DNA of 64,000 bases from the NCBI RefSeq assembly GCF_039831995.1, contig NZ_JBDOIO010000005.1, forward strand, positions 372,001-436,000, given 5' to 3'. Under the pieces are notes generated by a model. The model did not search any database. It was not told where the DNA came from and saw only the letters and a program-made list of their open reading frames with translations. This DNA is from Paenibacillus pabuli. GTDB taxonomy: Bacteria; Bacillota; Bacilli; Paenibacillales; Paenibacillaceae. Position numbers and translations under genes: made by a program. Of this stretch, positions 42,891 through 51,454 are shown piece after piece. The first letter of the stretch is position 1. Every line of letters begins with the position of its first letter.

Positions 42891-44246
42891 GTGGACATTC
42901 GCCGTAACCTGCCTTTGTTGATGATCATTTGTTTTCTTAGTCAGATGGGCGGCTTCATGATCCTTCCTCTGTTTCCTTTGTTTATTGAGGAATTTGGCCT
43001 GTCCGGCTGGATGATGGGTGTTATTTTTGCACTCTTTTATGTTGGAAAAGTCATTGGAGGGGTTCCGGCTGCGGCACTCTACCGCAAACTCGGAGGTCAA
43101 CGGGCGCTGATCGTCATGCTGCTCATTCTCGCGGTCTGTATGGGTGGCTTCGCAGTCTCTTCTGCTGCCCTTCTGTTCGGTTTGCTGCGGCTGCTGCAGG
43201 GACTCGCTTCTACCGGACTTACGGTCATTGTGCGCTCCATCATCGGGGATGGGGGCAATATTGACAACCGTGGTCTGTACAATGGATATATCAGCAGCAG
43301 TGAAGGTGGAGGTATGGTTCTTGGTCCGGTGATTAGCGGCTGGCTTGCGCTGCACTGGCCGCTGTCGGTTCCTTTTTTGCTCGTTACACTATGCTGCCTG
43401 ATAGCCATGGGAACTGCTATGGGAATGAAGACTAGGCCTGAATCTGAACAGATGTTTAAAAGCGACGAGCGAGAGCAGATGCCAGATCTGGACTCCGGGG
43501 CAGAATCAGACATTCCGATTAATCATGCCCATGAGAATAAACGGCTCCCTTCGGCATCTAACGATACCGCCATTAACGATATTACTGTGGACGATATCGC
43601 TGCTGCTTCTCCAACATCCGCTGCTCCAAAATCCAGTGCTCCCGCTCACATCATTGCAGGCACTTCGGCAGGTCTAACCCCGCGACACCAGTTAATCGGT
43701 TACGGTACGGTACATTTTCTCGAGATGAGCGCCTATGCGGTATTTCTGACATACTTCGCCCTCTATGCTGCCCATATAATGCACTGGGACCCGTTTGCAA
43801 CCAGCCTGGCTTTTACCGTGGCTGGAATCTCCACACTGGCTGCCGCACCAGTAGCCGGTTATCTATCCGACCGCATGGGTGATCGACTGCTGCTCTGCAT
43901 GCTCGGCATGTTGATGATCGGCATTGAAGTGGTTGTTTTTCTGAGTACCGCTTCTTATGCATGGGTTTACGTTGGCATGCTGATTGGCGGGGTGGGCGGT
44001 GCCTGTTACATGGATTCATTCTTTGCGCATATCGGGGACCACATCCCTGATGCAGGTCGAAGCGAGGTCATTGGCAAAATCGTCTCTGCGGCTGAGATTG
44101 GTTCCATCGTTTCTCCTCTGATTGCTGCGCTGCTTGTAGAGTACGTTTCGCTTTACGCCGTATTTGTGTTCAATCTGGTCCTGATCGCTGCTGCTATCGC
44201 TGTTCAAGCCGTAATGCGAAGCAGGTACAGATCGAAACAGGGGTAA
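42891..44246 (+). CDS. major facilitator superfamily transporter
   Basis: A 451-residue transporter starting at GTG 42891 with AAAGGAG 9 nt upstream; a longer ATG reading from 42810 lacks a ribosome-binding site. Twelve membrane segments in two halves. The two halves are joined by a long hydrophilic, Ser/Ala/Asp-rich linker of about 75 residues (about 180-255), longer than usual. GGQRALIVML and GYLSDRMGDRLLL are the loop-2/3 and loop-8/9 motifs. Drug or metabolite efflux is likely; substrate unknown. Confidence 0.88.
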   Translation: MDIRRNLPLLMIICFLSQMGGFMILPLFPLFIEEFGLSGWMMGVIFALFYVGKVIGGVPAAALYRKLGGQRALIVMLLILAVCMGGFAVSSAALLFGLLRLLQGLASTGLTVIVRSIIGDGGNIDNRGLYNGYISSSEGGGMVLGPVISGWLALHWPLSVPFLLVTLCCLIAMGTAMGMKTRPESEQMFKSDEREQMPDLDSGAESDIPINHAHENKRLPSASNDTAINDITVDDIAAASPTSAAPKSSAPAHIIAGTSAGLTPRHQLIGYGTVHFLEMSAYAVFLTYFALYAAHIMHWDPFATSLAFTVAGISTLAAAPVAGYLSDRMGDRLLLCMLGMLMIGIEVVVFLSTASYAWVYVGMLIGGVGGACYMDSFFAHIGDHIPDAGRSEVIGKIVSAAEIGSIVSPLIAALLVEYVSLYAVFVFNLVLIAAAIAVQAVMRSRYRSKQG

Positions 44247-44252
44247 CGTACA

Positions 44253-44286
44253 AGACCGCTCACACAAGTGGGCGGTCTAGCCTTTT
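44253..44286 (+). terminator. terminator after MFS gene
   Basis: AGACCGC (44253-44259) pairs with GCGGTCT (44272-44278), extended inward, then AGCCTTTT. Confidence 0.75.
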
Positions 44287-44328
44287 AATTTCTTCCTATT
44301 AAAGAGATGACATGTTGTGCAAATAGGC

Positions 44329-44366
44329 AAAAAACAACCCGCTCGCACATCTAATGTGCAAACGGG
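44329..44366 (-). terminator. terminator overlapping the 3' end of nos
   Basis: CCCG-GCACAT pairs with TGTGC-CGGG across small mismatches (44338-44366). On the minus strand GTTGTTTTTTG follows. The last codons of nos (CPFAH and stop) form part of the stem. Confidence 0.75.
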
Positions 44367-45559
44367 CATCTCAAGGATGAATCTCCGGCCTCTGGCTGAT
44401 GATGATTTACATCCGTATTCTGTTTTTCAACATTATATTGTTCAGCTCCAGATGACTCTCCATCCAGTCTATACGCTGGATCCTGACGGAAAAAGTTCGG
44501 TCTCACGATTTCATTGCGATAGGAGCTGTGGAAAATATGGGTCGTTGCCGGAGAAACGGGTGGAATCAGCCAGACCCAATCCCCAGTTAGCTCGCGTCCC
44601 GCCACTTCCTCCCTCTGCTCAAACAAAGCAAATTGCGCTGCCGCTGTATGGTGATCCACAATGCTGACGCCTGCTTTCTTGAAGGAATGCAGTACAGCTA
44701 CATTCAATTCAACGAGTGCGCGGTCCTTCCATAGCGTCGTTTCGCTTGATGTATTCAGTCCAAGTGCTGCTGCCACTGCAGGTAGTTTATTGTACCGGAA
44801 TGTGTCCGCCAGATTACGTGCACCAATTTCGGTCTCCATATACCAGCCGTTAAACGGCGCAGCCGGATAAGAGATGCCACCGATCTCAAGCCGCATGTCC
44901 GCAATCATCGGTACACCGTACCAACGCATGCCGAGTTCGGCAATTTCAGATCGTTCGGGGTGTTCAATTTCCACTTCCACAATGTCCTCATGAGGTACAG
45001 CATACCATTCGGGAGCTTGACCTTGTGCCTGAATCATGAGCGGCAATACATCGTGATCTCCCCCTGCCCCTTGCCAGCCAAGTGACATAGCCGCCTTCGT
45101 CAATTCCACGGATGCAGGATCTCCAATGATACCTTGATCCGTCTCATATCCGGCATAACGGATGAGCTGGTGATTCCAGATCCGTACAGGAGCTCCGCTT
45201 GGCCCACTCGGCGGAAGAATTGTAATCATGGGGATAATCTTGCCGCCATTGGACGCCACGCGGATGTGATTCAACACGGCTTCTGCAGCCGTTCCGGCTG
45301 TGTCTGCATGACGCGCATCCACAATCCGCAGCTTGTCCCAGAACAATCGTCCGATACAGCGGTTGCTGTTCCGCCATGCCATTTTGCAGCCCTGCTCCAA
45401 TTCTTCGGTGGTATGCACATAAGTGCCCGTATCATCAATCTCCTGATGAACAGCAATAAGCCGGGCCTCCGCGTCTTCTCGCGAATGGCCCAGCTCTTCA
45501 TAACATGTATATATAAACCGTTCAGCTTCTCCCTGCAGTTGATCCAGGTCTGTCCGCAT
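44351..45559 (-). CDS. nos: nitric oxide synthase oxygenase
   Basis: A 402-residue bacterial NOS oxygenase domain that makes nitric oxide from arginine with electrons from a separate reductase. Heme ligand Cys68 is in KMAWRNSNRCIGR, and the substrate Glu lies in FNGWYMETEIGARNL. The C-terminal WVWLIPPVSPATTHIFHSSYRNEIVRPNFF is conserved. Compared with Bacillus NOS (about 360 residues) it has some 35-40 extra hydrophilic C-terminal residues ending RCPFAH; the last few are encoded by the terminator stem. A promoter with TATAAT and TTACAA lies upstream. NO is known to protect Bacillus against oxidative stress; dps and katA are nearby. Confidence 0.95.
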   Translation of the reverse strand: MRTDLDQLQGEAERFIYTCYEELGHSREDAEARLIAVHQEIDDTGTYVHTTEELEQGCKMAWRNSNRCIGRLFWDKLRIVDARHADTAGTAAEAVLNHIRVASNGGKIIPMITILPPSGPSGAPVRIWNHQLIRYAGYETDQGIIGDPASVELTKAAMSLGWQGAGGDHDVLPLMIQAQGQAPEWYAVPHEDIVEVEIEHPERSEIAELGMRWYGVPMIADMRLEIGGISYPAAPFNGWYMETEIGARNLADTFRYNKLPAVAAALGLNTSSETTLWKDRALVELNVAVLHSFKKAGVSIVDHHTAAAQFALFEQREEVAGRELTGDWVWLIPPVSPATTHIFHSSYRNEIVRPNFFRQDPAYRLDGESSGAEQYNVEKQNTDVNHHQPEAGDSSLRCPFAH

Positions 45560-45596
45560 CGTTCATTCCACCAATCTGTACATCTTGAATGCCATT

Positions 45597-45625
45597 ATTA
45601 TACGGCAAGCACACCGGATTTGTAA
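45597..45625 (-). promoter_or_regulatory. sigma-A-type promoter of nos
   Basis: On the minus strand -35 TTACAA (45625-45620), a 17-nt spacer and a perfect -10 TATAAT (45602-45597), 38 nt before the nos ATG. It indicates that nos has its own transcript although dps is just upstream. Confidence 0.75.
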
Positions 45626-45686
45626 GCGAACGGGGACTTTGTTCACGGACTCTACATATCGTTGTCAGGATGCGGGTTATCTTAGC

Positions 45687-46166
45687 TTATTTGCCCAGAA
45701 ATGCGTTTAACATCCAGATTTCTTTATCCAATGCCGCTGTGAATCCAATCAGCATATCCTCAGTAGCGTTATCCTCTGCTTCTCCTGCTGCATGGATGCC
45801 TTGCTCAATCACTTCCACCATGGTGCGCAGATCGGCAACCACCGACTCTACCATACGTTCAGCAGACAGCTGTCCCTGTGCCTCATCAATTGGAGATAAA
45901 CGAAGCTGTTCGGACATCGTAGCTACCGGACGTCCACCAATAGCAAGCAAGCGTTCTGCGACTTCATCCATGTTCGCAGTAGCCAGGTTATACAGTTCTT
46001 CGAATTTGGCGTGCAGTGTAAAGAAATGTGGTCCTTGAACATACCAGTGGAAATGATGCAGCTTCGTATACAATACGGACCAGCCTGCAATCTGGCGGTT
46101 CAGGACGTCTTGCAATGCTGCGGCGTGGTTTGCAAAAGTGTTCGTTGTGGTTTGAATTGTGCTCAT
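45687..46166 (-). CDS. dps: Dps family ferritin-like DNA-protection protein
   Basis: A 159-residue Dps/MrgA-type protein. The inter-subunit ferroxidase ligands are visible in KLHHFHWYVQGPHFFTLHAKFEELYN and NMDEVAERL. It oxidises Fe(II) with peroxide and stores iron as a dodecamer. A PerR-type box lies 79 nt upstream, the classic control of mrgA. No terminator was found before nos. Confidence 0.93.
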   Translation of the reverse strand: MSTIQTTTNTFANHAAALQDVLNRQIAGWSVLYTKLHHFHWYVQGPHFFTLHAKFEELYNLATANMDEVAERLLAIGGRPVATMSEQLRLSPIDEAQGQLSAERMVESVVADLRTMVEVIEQGIHAAGEAEDNATEDMLIGFTAALDKEIWMLNAFLGK

Positions 46167-46244
46167 GGATATATTCCCCTCTCGTATACCAATATTATTT
46201 GATTTAAGGTCATGTAATTCTGATTCAATTTCTTTTCCTTTAAT

Positions 46245-46259
46245 TTAGACTTAATCTAA
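46245..46259. promoter_or_regulatory. PerR-type box upstream of dps
   Basis: TTAGACTTAATCTAA, a 7-1-7 inverted repeat one base different from katA box 1. It sits at the expected operator distance from the dps start. Confidence 0.75.
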
Positions 46260-46457
46260 ATCTTGTTTTAATTATAACACCACCCTTCTACTTTGTGAAG
46301 GCTTTAGCCTACTCTTCCAGATGAAGATTCCATGAAGCTCCACTTCATCTTCCGATAGAAGTGAGATCTTGCCTCTTACCAGAATACACACAGCATTTAT
46401 ACCTCGAATTCACTCGATGTGCAGCGATCATCCTCACATTTTTCACAACCCAAAGAT

Positions 46458-46478
46458 CCCTGTTACAAGGTAACAGGG
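46458..46478 (-). terminator. hairpin after HAD hydrolase gene
   Basis: Perfect 9-bp stem CCCTGTTAC-AAG-GTAACAGGG. Little T follows on the minus strand, so termination is uncertain. Confidence 0.5.
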
Positions 46479-46502
46479 CTGCATCAACACACATATCACT
46501 CT

Positions 46503-47243
46503 TTATTGTAGAACAAGCTCGGATGTAAGAATGCGAGTTATTTCATTATAATCTCGCGCCACATGATGGGGCTGATGGTTCGATTCCGGCAGAGCATCCC
46601 GATGGTTGAACCAGATGACATTCCATCCGGCATTTACCGCACCTACCACATCATTACGCCATGAGTCCCCGATATAGTAACTGGAGCGAGCATCCGTGCC
46701 TGTCTGTCTACTCACATGTTCGAACAATTGCCGGTCGGGCTTGGCATACCCGATGGTACCTGAGATGAAGATTCTCTCCTCGGGAACGAGGTCAAACACA
46801 TTCAGTGCTTCGAGCTTGCGTCTCTGATGTCTTCCCTCCCCATTCGTGATGAGTCCTACAACGTGTCCGTCTGCCATAAGACTCCTTATCAGATCATAAG
46901 CACCTACAAATGGCTGAATCTGAAACTGTCTGCTCAGATACTGCGCTTGCAGTGCTTCAGCCTGCCCCTCTATTAAAGGTACGCCGAACTCCTTCATCGT
47001 CAGTTCAAATCTGCGTCTGCGCATCCGTTCCACGGCTTCTGCCTCCGGAACGGCAGAGAGCCCCTCCTGATCGGACAACCAGTCGCTGTAGTAGCGGAAC
47101 CGGTGATAAACCTCGGCATAAGGAACATCATTGGCTAGACCAAGAACCTCCTGCAATGCTCCTCTAAGGGGCTGCAAGTGGTCATACAATGTATCATCCA
47201 CATCAAAAAATATGGCTTGATGAGTTTGGTCTTTGGATAACAT
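46503..47243 (-). CDS. HAD-superfamily hydrolase (subfamily IA)
   Basis: A 246-residue phosphatase-type HAD protein. Motif I FFDVDDTLYD (Asp14 and Asp16), motif II LITNGEG, motif III lysine in GYAKPDRQLF and motif IV GDSWRNDVVGA are present, with a C1 helical cap between motifs I and II. Subfamily members dephosphorylate small phosphometabolites, including nucleotides in YjjG-type proteins. Substrate unknown. Monocistronic. Confidence 0.9.
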   Translation of the reverse strand: MLSKDQTHQAIFFDVDDTLYDHLQPLRGALQEVLGLANDVPYAEVYHRFRYYSDWLSDQEGLSAVPEAEAVERMRRRRFELTMKEFGVPLIEGQAEALQAQYLSRQFQIQPFVGAYDLIRSLMADGHVVGLITNGEGRHQRRKLEALNVFDLVPEERIFISGTIGYAKPDRQLFEHVSRQTGTDARSSYYIGDSWRNDVVGAVNAGWNVIWFNHRDALPESNHQPHHVARDYNEITRILTSELVLQ

Positions 47244-47385
47244 ATTGGACCTCCTTCTCTATCTTCAATGAAGTGAGTTATATTTCACTTATAAAATTAA
47301 TAAGCGATTTGAATATTATGGGAATAAACTTTAATAAATGATACAATAACTTTTTAACGAATTTGCAAGGAGGCAGCCAAACTGC

Positions 47386-47610
47386 ATGACATTCTCCACA
47401 TACCCGAAAGAAAAGAAACAACAAAATATCTATAGCTTAGTCCTAAATCTCATTCTTTTCGTGGTTGCTGCATTTGTACTAGTTTACGCCTATTATACTT
47501 ACGATGCCAAACCCTCTTCCAGCTATCTGTTAATCGTAATCCCGATGACGGGGTGTGCAATAAGGTCAGTGTACCACGCAGTAATGCTCATAAAAATGAA
47601 GAAGCAGTAA
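47386..47610 (+). CDS. small two-TM membrane protein
   Basis: A 74-residue protein with AAGGAGG 12 nt before the ATG. Two hydrophobic segments (about 18-38 and 47-65) lie between basic ends (YPKEKKQQN and KMKKQ). No family recognised. Plus-strand gene between two minus-strand genes, so it has its own promoter. Confidence 0.65.
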   Translation: MTFSTYPKEKKQQNIYSLVLNLILFVVAAFVLVYAYYTYDAKPSSSYLLIVIPMTGCAIRSVYHAVMLIKMKKQ

Positions 47611-47668
47611 AAATGAACATTGAACGTGGAAAAGAAAGATCTATGTTTATCTCGCCTTAAACCAACTG

Positions 47669-47713
47669 CAAAAAAGGTAGATATACTGCACTCTTTCTAC
47701 AGTATACCTACCT
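47669..47713 (-). terminator. terminator after adeC
   Basis: AGGTAG-ATACTG pairs with CAGTAT-CTACCT across small mismatches (47675-47713); TTTTTTGC follows on the minus strand. It ends the transporter-adeC operon. Confidence 0.82.
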
Positions 47714-47745
47714 ATTCATGTTCTTCAATTGAATGAACTATCCTT

Positions 47746-49485
47746 TCATTCTGCAACCAACAGTACAACCTTGCCTGCATTGACATCAATCAAACCGTGA
47801 TCCGTAATTTTCAGCGCAGGGCTCACTGCAAGGGAGTGGGTGCTGATCGACATGATCGGATTGTAGTGCACATAGCCAAGAGACAGCATGGCTGCACGCA
47901 ACTCCTTCACTTGATGAGACACAACCGCGAGCGGTTCTTCTGTCAGAATGCCTCCTACAGGGAGTTCCAGGTGAGACAGCACTTTGCCATCCTCTACCAC
48001 ACAGAATCCGCCCTGGCTCGAAATAACCGTGTTAGCCGCCAGAATCATATCTTCACGGTTGCGGCCAACGACCAGAAGATTGTGGTTATCATGGGAATAT
48101 GTCGTGGCGATGGCTCCCCGTTTAATCGTATCTCCACCGATCAAACCATGTGCCCGATTGCCGTTCACACCATACCGTTCAAAGGTAGCAATCTGTCCAT
48201 ATCCACTATCTTCCCACTGAAGTTCGCCACTCGCTGCCTGAACCTCTGCGATATGCTCTTCCACAAAGGTCGAGCCGTCCTTCACCATCATCACGCGGCA
48301 GTTGAATGAACCTTTATCCGCATGAGCAGCGGTACCCATAACTTTGGGATCGCTCAAGGAAATCGTGAAGTCCTCGGCTGTCAGCTTATCCAATTGTACA
48401 CTTTTATAAAAATGGGACGGAAACTGCCCCGTCATCCGTTCCTGCTTATACGGTTCGTAGTCGTCATAAGCTTTTCGGCCATTTTTGTACACTTGATCAA
48501 TCGCCAATGTCTCCAGATTGGATACCAGAACATAATCGGCCACTTTACCTGGGGCGATGCTGCCCCGATCTGTCATTTTCATTCGCGATGCAGGCGTAGA
48601 CGTTGCTGCGTAAATGGCATCTTCCGGGCGCATGCCCATGCGAATGGCCTTACGCACAATATGATCCAGATGACCTCGTTCCACGAGAGAGTCCGGCATA
48701 ACGTCATCCGTCACGAAGCAGAAATGCTGAGCCACATCATGCCGAATCAGGTAATCCATAACCTCAGGGGTCATTGATTTCTCCTGGATCTCAATGAACA
48801 TGCCTGCTGCAATCCGCGCCTGAAGTCCTTCAATGCTCTGATGGGTATGATCCGAGTCCACACCCGCATAGATCAGTCGGTGCAGATCCAGCCCTAGCAA
48901 CTTCGGTGTATGACCTTCGATCACGAGATCCGGATAATTTTCGCGAATATGCTGGAGAATCTGGTTGGTCTTGCATTCCGGGTCGCGGATGACATCTACG
49001 TAGTTCATGATTTCACCCAGACAGATGATCTCTCCGGTTGCCAGAAGCACATCCATATCTTCGATCTCAATGGACCCGCCCGTTGTTTCCATCGGCGTTG
49101 CCGGAACGGAGCTCGGGATGGCATAGAACATGTTGACCGTAGTCTCACGACTCGCAGCCATCATCTCCTGCACACCTTCCAGCCCAAACACATTCGCCAT
49201 CTCATGCGGTTCCGCTACAATGGACGTTACTCCACAGCGGATCAGGCCATGGGAAAAAGTCGCCGGTGTTACCATTGTACTCTCAATGTGCAGGTGAATA
49301 TCGATCAGGCCAGGAATCATGTATCTTCCCCGGGCATCGATCACTTCGTCTGCCTGGATCAGCTCAGGTCCGCCTGGTCCGACATACATGAATCTGCCAT
49401 CAAGTACAGCGACGTTGTTCAATTCAAACCGTTTATAATAACTGTTATACACATTTACATTCACAATCAGTTGATCTGCGCGCAT
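47746..49485 (-). CDS. adeC: adenine deaminase
   Basis: A 579-residue amidohydrolase starting at ATG 49485, nine nt after AAGGAG; nine more codons upstream are possible. The metal-site motif HLHIESTM, VAEPHEMANVFG, EGHTPKL and FVTDDV are adenine-deaminase signatures, as is the C-terminal half with SHDNHNLLVVG. It converts adenine to hypoxanthine. It ends an operon whose other genes encode a PotABCD-type transporter and a nucleoside hydrolase, giving a consistent purine-salvage path. A 12-bp hairpin lies just before its ribosome-binding site. Confidence 0.93.
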   Translation of the reverse strand: MRADQLIVNVNVYNSYYKRFELNNVAVLDGRFMYVGPGGPELIQADEVIDARGRYMIPGLIDIHLHIESTMVTPATFSHGLIRCGVTSIVAEPHEMANVFGLEGVQEMMAASRETTVNMFYAIPSSVPATPMETTGGSIEIEDMDVLLATGEIICLGEIMNYVDVIRDPECKTNQILQHIRENYPDLVIEGHTPKLLGLDLHRLIYAGVDSDHTHQSIEGLQARIAAGMFIEIQEKSMTPEVMDYLIRHDVAQHFCFVTDDVMPDSLVERGHLDHIVRKAIRMGMRPEDAIYAATSTPASRMKMTDRGSIAPGKVADYVLVSNLETLAIDQVYKNGRKAYDDYEPYKQERMTGQFPSHFYKSVQLDKLTAEDFTISLSDPKVMGTAAHADKGSFNCRVMMVKDGSTFVEEHIAEVQAASGELQWEDSGYGQIATFERYGVNGNRAHGLIGGDTIKRGAIATTYSHDNHNLLVVGRNREDMILAANTVISSQGGFCVVEDGKVLSHLELPVGGILTEEPLAVVSHQVKELRAAMLSLGYVHYNPIMSISTHSLAVSPALKITDHGLIDVNAGKVVLLVAE

Positions 49486-49508
49486 GAGCATAATCTCCTT
49501 CTCCATGA

Positions 49509-49540
49509 GCATTTTGCATCAAATAAACGATGCAAAATGC
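49509..49540 (-). promoter_or_regulatory. 12-bp perfect inverted repeat before adeC
   Basis: GCATTTTGCATC and GATGCAAAATGC separated by 8 nt, between the ABC ATPase stop and the adeC ribosome-binding site. No T-run follows. It may be an operator, an RNA processing site or a stabiliser that sets adeC expression apart from the transporter genes. Confidence 0.55.
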
Positions 49541-49579
49541 CTCTGTTGCTGCTTCCTGCTGCTATTCACTACATTACTG

Positions 49580-50638
49580 CTATTCAACGAGGACAAGCTT
49601 GTCCTGCGGGAAAATCAGGCTGACACGCTGCCCGCTGAGGTACGGTGTCTCCATCTCCTGGTTTGCCGTAAAATCACCCAGCTCTGTCTCGATGACATAC
49701 TGATAGCTGCGTCCCAAATACGTGCTTACCTTCACGATGCCTGGCAACGCATTGGCCAGATCAGCTGACGTATCCCCGCTAACGATCAGATCATCCGGGC
49801 GGATCGCACCTTTGCGAGCCCCGGGACGTGCCGTTCCGGGATGAGCTGTCGCCGTAAACAAACGGCCTCCCGCTTTCAGCGAGATCCGGTCTCCTGCATC
49901 GCTCCGTTCAGCAAACTCAATAAAGTTATGGAATCCAATAAATTGGGCTACAAATTCCGTTGCCGGATATTTGAAAATGGTCTCCGGGCGGTCGAGCTGC
50001 TCGACCACGCCTTTGTTCATGATGGCCACCTGATCCGAGATGGAGAAGCACTCTTCCTGGTCATGGGAGACATACAGCGTCGTAATACCAAGCTCCTGTT
50101 GAATCCGGCGAATCTCCACCCGCATGTTAAGTCGCAGGTTGGCATCCAGGTTACTGAGCGGTTCGTCAAACAGCAGCAGATCCGGTTCAATTACGAGTGC
50201 GCGGGCTATCGCCACACGCTGACGCTGTCCACCGGACAGCTCCTGCGGGAAACGTTTCTCAAAACCGTTCAGGTTTACCACTTCCAGAATACGCATAACG
50301 CGTGCAGAGATATCCTTGTCTTTTACCTTGCGCATCCGCAGGCCGAAGGCCACGTTGTCATAGACAGACAGATGCGGGAAAAGCGCGTAACTCTGAAATA
50401 CAAATCCGAAATTCCGCTTGTTTACCGGAACCTTCGTATAGTCCTTGCCGCCGAACATAAACTTGCCCTGTGTTGCTTCCAGGAATCCGGCGATGAGGCG
50501 CAGCGTAGTTGTTTTGCCGCAACCGCTCGGCCCGAGCAGGGAGAGCAGCTTACCTTTTTCCAGCTCCAATTGAAAATCCTTCAGGATCGTCTGGTTATCG
50601 TAAGCCACCGATACGCGATCCAATGTCAGCAATGCCAT
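49580..50638 (-). CDS. ABC transporter ATPase, PotA/FbpC-like, of the purine-salvage operon
   Basis: A 352-residue ATPase starting at ATG 50638 behind TTGGAGG. Walker [10 protein letters not shown] (36-44), signature [16 protein letters not shown], Walker B LLLFDEPLSNLD and SHDQEECFS are intact, with a C-terminal TOBE-type domain. It belongs to the same family as PotA in this window but sits with nucleoside hydrolase and adeC. Confidence 0.9.
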   Translation of the reverse strand: MALLTLDRVSVAYDNQTILKDFQLELEKGKLLSLLGPSGCGKTTTLRLIAGFLEATQGKFMFGGKDYTKVPVNKRNFGFVFQSYALFPHLSVYDNVAFGLRMRKVKDKDISARVMRILEVVNLNGFEKRFPQELSGGQRQRVAIARALVIEPDLLLFDEPLSNLDANLRLNMRVEIRRIQQELGITTLYVSHDQEECFSISDQVAIMNKGVVEQLDRPETIFKYPATEFVAQFIGFHNFIEFAERSDAGDRISLKAGGRLFTATAHPGTARPGARKGAIRPDDLIVSGDTSADLANALPGIVKVSTYLGRSYQYVIETELGDFTANQEMETPYLSGQRVSLIFPQDKLVLVE

Positions 50639-50656
50639 AGCGTTCTGCGCCTCCAA

Positions 50657-51448
50657 TTAACGTTTAGTAAAGTATGAAAATCCGCCCATGATCCGTTCGA
50701 TCACGAACATTAAAAGTCCGGTCAGTACCATCAGCAGCACGGAAATGGCTGCAATTGTCGGGTCAAAATAGTTCTCAACGTACGTCAGCATCTGAATCGG
50801 CAGTGTACTTACCCCTGGTCCGGTCATAAACACGGAGATATCCACGTTGTTGAACGACTCCAAAAAGGCAATCAGCACGGCCGCAAGAATCCCCGATCGA
50901 ATGTTGGGCAGCACGATCTGGAAGAACGTTCTTACCCGTCCTGCGCCGAGACTCAGTGCAGCTTCTTCCACCGCAAAGTCAAAGCTCGACAGACTGGATG
51001 CAATGACGCGAATGATAAATGGAAGCATGATAATCGTATGACCGATCAACAGACCCAGATACATCGGCAGGTGGTAGATGACGATCAGGTATTTCATCAA
51101 TGTAAAGCCAAGCACGATTCCCGGAATGAGCACCGGAGACAGGAACAGTGCATTCAGCACGGATTTGCCTTTGAAATCGTAACGACTAAGTGCATACGCA
51201 GCCGGAACTCCGAGAAGCAGCGCCAGCAAGTTCCCCAGCAGGGAAATGATGATGGACGTCTGGAACGTGCGGAGGAAACCGCCTGTGTTAAAAATATTTT
51301 CGTACCAGCGGAAGGAGAAGCCCTCCGGTGGAAATTTGAGTACCGTTCCCGGTTCAAACGAAGTGACCGAAATGATCAGAAGCGGGCCCAGCAGAAAGAT
51401 AAAGACCAGCAGACTGAACAGGCCCAGCCCGATATGTTTCTCCCGCAT
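50657..51448 (-). CDS. ABC transporter permease, PotC-like
   Basis: A 263-residue permease with six membrane segments and the EAA loop VEEAALSLGAGRVRTFFQIVLPNIRSGI. AAGGGG precedes the ATG. It is 6 nt after the partner permease and 18 nt before the ATPase start. It probably forms the channel of the nucleobase/nucleoside importer inferred from context. Confidence 0.9.
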   Translation of the reverse strand: MREKHIGLGLFSLLVFIFLLGPLLIISVTSFEPGTVLKFPPEGFSFRWYENIFNTGGFLRTFQTSIIISLLGNLLALLLGVPAAYALSRYDFKGKSVLNALFLSPVLIPGIVLGFTLMKYLIVIYHLPMYLGLLIGHTIIMLPFIIRVIASSLSSFDFAVEEAALSLGAGRVRTFFQIVLPNIRSGILAAVLIAFLESFNNVDISVFMTGPGVSTLPIQMLTYVENYFDPTIAAISVLLMVLTGLLMFVIERIMGGFSYFTKR

Positions 51449-51454
51449 ATGTGT

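Noticed and set aside
44351-46166. dps-nos as one PerR-controlled operon
   Set aside because: A good sigma-A promoter with 17-nt spacing lies just before nos, so separate transcription is more likely, although no terminator was seen after dps.
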